Part shown: in pieces, positions 61,717 to 64,000 of the stretch | Layout: every line of letters starts with the position of its first letter | Position numbering within the stretch: position 1 is the stretch's first letter | Origin: an uncultured Anaerovibrio sp. | GTDB taxonomy: Bacteria > Bacillota > Negativicutes > Selenomonadales > Selenomonadaceae | DNA length: 64,000 nucleotides | Assembly: GCA_902786545.1 (NCBI GenBank) | Contig: CADACU010000010.1 | Coordinates: forward strand, 19,589-83,588 | Direction of reading: 5' to 3' | Made by a program: the position numbers and the translations under genes | The notes under the pieces: generated by a model | Seen by the model: the letters and a program-made list of their open reading frames with translations, nothing else | What the model was told of the DNA's origin: nothing | Databases searched by the model: none

Positions 61717-61758
61717 TTGGTTGAACGAGGGAGGAAAAATGGTGCATCGTTCAACCAA
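61717..61758 (+). repeat. Small-gene-array hairpin, copy 2
   Basis: TTGGTTGAACGA pairs perfectly over 12 bp with TCGTTCAACCAA around GGGAGGAAAAATGGTGCA. The core looks like a ribosome site plus ATG; a 38-codon frame (from 61739) could start there. Confidence 0.85.
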
Positions 61759-61869
61759 AATGGAATCGCTGCATAATACATTGCTAAATTCCAAAGGCTG
61801 GACAAATCCAGAATATTTTGGAATAAGTACATGTAAAAATCACTTACATGATTAGAAAGGATGATAGAT

Positions 61870-62148
61870 ATGGCAACTTATGAAATAAAAATGGTCTTTA
61901 AGAAATCTGCTGATTATAAGGAAATAGCCACTGAGATAGATTCTATTTGTGAAGAAACAGGGATTAACTTGTTAGAGTTTACAGGCAATATGGTGTTGAT
62001 GGGAACAGAAGATATGACTTGTTTTGGTTGTACATACGTTTCGCTAATATATTCAACAATAATTAAAACCTCTTTGTTGGATGCTTCTTGGAAGGATGCT
62101 AATGGAATGGTTTCATGTAGAAAAGATTTGTTAGAACCGGTGGCATAG
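61870..62148 (+). CDS. Small paralogous protein B (92 residues)
   Basis: The product begins MATYEIKMVFKKSADYKEIA and is a same-length relative of the protein encoded at 60784-61062. It retains FGCTYVSLIY and the SCRKDLL block near the end. AGAAAGGATGATAGAT precedes the ATG and is repeated exactly before the next gene, showing duplication of the leader. Its stop codon lies in hairpin copy 3. Confidence 0.65.
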   Translation: MATYEIKMVFKKSADYKEIATEIDSICEETGINLLEFTGNMVLMGTEDMTCFGCTYVSLIYSTIIKTSLLDASWKDANGMVSCRKDLLEPVA

Positions 62149-62184
62149 TTGAACGAGGGAGCAAAAATGGTGCATCGTTCAACT
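62147..62184 (+). repeat. Small-gene-array hairpin, copy 3
   Basis: AGTTGAACGA pairs over 10 bp with TCGTTCAACT around GGGAGCAAAAATGGTGCA. Confidence 0.85.
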
Positions 62185-62208
62185 TAGCAGATAGAAAGGA
62201 TGATAGAT

Positions 62209-62484
62209 ATGGGGCTTTATCAATATATATCTTTCCCTGATGGTACAGAGATTTCTTGCTCAGAAATCCTTACAGATGAAAATAATCAGAAATCTGTTAG
62301 GGTTTATGTTGAACAATGGAATGATGATATTAGAGACTTCAATGCCTTAGAAATCTACCTTCCTGAAGGAAATGTTACAAAATTATCAGGTTTCTCTAAA
62401 AAGGTGGCTGATGAACATATTAAACATATCATGAATTTGAAAACTACTATAAGGGAAATCGCTTCTGAAAGGAATAGGTTATAA
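62209..62484 (+). CDS. Hypothetical 91-residue protein
   Basis: The product (MGLYQYISFPDGTEISCSEI; VRVYVEQWNDDIRDFNALEI) appears to be a beta-rich domain with a C-terminal helix. No family is recognised. It shares the exact leader AGAAAGGATGATAGAT with paralogue B although the proteins are unrelated, which suggests cassette-like copying of regulatory sequence. Hairpin copies 3 and 4 bound it. Confidence 0.6.
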   Translation: MGLYQYISFPDGTEISCSEILTDENNQKSVRVYVEQWNDDIRDFNALEIYLPEGNVTKLSGFSKKVADEHIKHIMNLKTTIREIASERNRL

Positions 62485-62514
62485 TGCCAAAGTTAATGGA
62501 AATCCTGGGCTATA

Positions 62515-62555
62515 TTAGTTGAACGAGGGACAAAAATGGTGCTTAGTTCAACTAA
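62515..62555 (+). repeat. Small-gene-array hairpin, copy 4
   Basis: TTAGTTGAAC pairs over 10 bp with GTTCAACTAA around GAGGGACAAAAATGGTGC. One base is missing from the core relative to copies 2 and 3. Nothing else is recognised before the IS region. Confidence 0.8.
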
Positions 62556-62639
62556 AAAACTCAGATGGCACAGTGTTTACCATGCACATAAAATATCACT
62601 GAGATAGGAATTATCTCGCGTATAGAGCGAGAGTGTGAA

Positions 62640-64000
62640 AGTTTTTCTGTAAATAATAACAACAGTAACAGTTAAGGTCTTCTATGGTAAAATATAAAAT
62701 CATAGGAGGCCTTTTACTATGGCAAAGAAAGCAAAGAAACCCGTTCACCATGTTCAGATGACAGAAGGTAAGCGACAGATCATTCAGCAGCTCTTGTCTG
62801 AATATGAGATTGAAACCGCGGAAGACATTCAGAATGCTTTGAAAGATCTACTGGGTGGAACCATCAAAGAGATGATGGAGGCTGAAATGGACAGCCATCT
62901 CGGCTACCAGAAATCTGAGCGTTCAGACAACGAGGATAGTCGTAACGGCTACAAGACTAAAACCGTCAACAGCAGTTATGGCAGTTTTCAGATTGATGTT
63001 CCCCAGGACAGGCAGTCCACCTTTGAACCACAAGTCGTCAAGAAGCGCCAGAAGGACATTTCTGACATTGACAAGAAAATTATATCCATGTATGCCAAAG
63101 GCATGACCACAAGACAGATTTCGGACACCATCGAGGACATTTACGGCTTCGATGTTTCTGAGGGCTTCATTTCTGATGTTACGGATAAATTGTTGCCTGA
63201 AATACAGGACTGGCAAAATAGAGCCTTGTCCAGCATATATCCTGTTGTATTTGTTGATGCAATTCATTACTCTGTAAAGGATAACGGCATCATCAGGAAA
63301 ATGGCAGCTTATGTAATATTAGGAATTAACAGAGACGGAATAAAAGAAGTATTGGGCATCTACATTGGCGAAAATGAGAGTGCCAAGTATTGGCTCAATT
63401 TATTCAATGAACTTAAAAACCGTGGTCTTAGGGATATCTTAATTATCTGTGCCGATGGCCTGACCGGCATGAAGGAAGCCGTTGTAGCAGCATTCCCCAA
63501 AGCCGAATACCAGCGCTGCATTGTTCACCAGGTACGCAACACTTTAAAATATGTGGCAGATAAAGACCGCAAGGAATTTGCTACTGACTTAAAGAGCATT
63601 TACCACGCCGTTACCGAAGAACAGGGCCGCAAAAACCGCGATGCCGTTACCGAAAAATGGAAGGATAAATATCCTAATGCCATGAAGAGCTGGAAGACAA
63701 ATTGGGATGTAATAACGCCCATTTTCAAATTTTCGTCGGAGGTCAGAAAGGTTATTTATACTACTAACGCTATTGAAAGCCTCAACTCCAGCTACAGACG
63801 CCTTAACCGCCAGCGCAGCGTTTTCCCGGATTCACAGGCCTTAATGAAGGCACTATATCTTGCTACTCTGGAAGCCACTAAAAAATGGACTTTGCCGATT
63901 CGTAATTGGGGCCGTGTATACGGCGAATTAAGCATTATGTACGAAGATCGGCTTGAATATTAGGCTATTTCTTGTTACAGCTTTATTAAAATTGAGGCCT
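62640..64000 (+). mobile_element. IS256-family insertion sequence (right end outside window)
   Basis: The transposase gene and adjoining non-coding sequence make up this element. A candidate left terminal region with GTTTTTCTGTAAATAATAAC lies around 62650-62670. The matching right inverted repeat is not seen before the window ends, so the left boundary is only approximate. Confidence 0.6.
62719..63963 (+). CDS. IS256-family (mutator) transposase
   Basis: The 414-residue transposase is full length. The DDE residues are Asp180 (VVFVDAIHYSV), Asp246 (ICADGLTGMKEA) and Glu353 (TTNAIESLNSSYRR), with the family signature YQRCIVHQVRNTLKYV between them. CATAGGAGG precedes the ATG. The intact frame suggests a recent or active insertion at the end of the small-gene array. 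Confidence 0.96.
   Translation: MAKKAKKPVHHVQMTEGKRQIIQQLLSEYEIETAEDIQNALKDLLGGTIKEMMEAEMDSHLGYQKSERSDNEDSRNGYKTKTVNSSYGSFQIDVPQDRQSTFEPQVVKKRQKDISDIDKKIISMYAKGMTTRQISDTIEDIYGFDVSEGFISDVTDKLLPEIQDWQNRALSSIYPVVFVDAIHYSVKDNGIIRKMAAYVILGINRDGIKEVLGIYIGENESAKYWLNLFNELKNRGLRDILIICADGLTGMKEAVVAAFPKAEYQRCIVHQVRNTLKYVADKDRKEFATDLKSIYHAVTEEQGRKNRDAVTEKWKDKYPNAMKSWKTNWDVITPIFKFSSEVRKVIYTTNAIESLNSSYRRLNRQRSVFPDSQALMKALYLATLEATKKWTLPIRNWGRVYGELSIMYEDRLEY

Noticed and set aside
61407-62555. Integron attC sites bounding gene cassettes
   Set aside because: The hairpins end in GTTGAAC on the left and GTTCAAC on the right. attC needs RYYYAAC on the left and GTTRRRY on the right, so the arms are in the wrong order, and no integrase is present.
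61407-62555. CRISPR array
   Set aside because: The four repeats are hundreds of bases apart and separated by open frames rather than by uniform short spacers; no cas genes are present.

Overview
The window reads as chromosome of a diderm Firmicute, most likely a Negativicute of the Selenomonadales. TolC, an RND pump and a periplasmic adaptor imply an outer membrane. Other genes are Firmicute-like: WhiA, RapZ, YvcK, YycJ/WalJ, the SCIFF peptide with its radical SAM maturase, and a PASTA-bearing penicillin-binding protein. This placement is inferred from gene content alone.

Positions 1-16300 hold housekeeping genes: the tail of a chemotaxis receptor, a double-length cobT, tex, a walJ-htrA-rlmH run, an Lrp regulator, a class B PBP, a Cof-type hydrolase, rapZ-yvcK-whiA-deacetylase, and SCIFF plus its maturase. 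Positions 16350-21600 hold lower glycolysis (gap, pgk, tpiA, gpmI) with strongly biased codons, interrupted between pgk and tpiA by a 119-bp tandem repeat. Next come a NifU-like protein with a GGGtGRT protein, a chemotaxis receptor, tRNA-Glu, gltX behind a 91-bp tandem repeat and a possible attenuator, tRNA-Ser, tRNA-Ala, hsp20, and several CoA or acetoin genes (methylmalonyl-CoA decarboxylase-like, exported acetolactate decarboxylase, PaaG-like isomerase). An RND efflux operon, mgsA and a STAS/RsbU partner-switching pair follow.

Positions 43950-51200 are accessory and rich in small elements. Two tandem copies of an unrecognised structured RNA have matching promoters, UNCG-loop terminators and compensatory base changes. 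Two double-glycine-leader peptide genes share a distinctive promoter block. Two histidine-rich secreted peptides share a direct-repeat operator with identical spacing to the -10. Decayed gene fragments and nested-hairpin repeats lie among them.

Positions 51200-64000 look like an island. They begin with XRE regulator, ClpP-like protease and soluble VirD4/TraG-like ATPase, followed by an AT-rich tandem-AAA+ protein. A 0.8-kb gap with a 12-bp hairpin follows. Then come three phosphatase or phosphoesterase-type proteins (HAD, metallophosphoesterase, DHH) and an array of very small genes separated by four copies of a conserved hairpin, ending in an IS256-family transposase. The best candidates for something undescribed are the twin RNAs, the small-gene/hairpin array, the ClpP/T4CP-like/AAA+ cluster, and the two families of secreted peptides with paired promoters.
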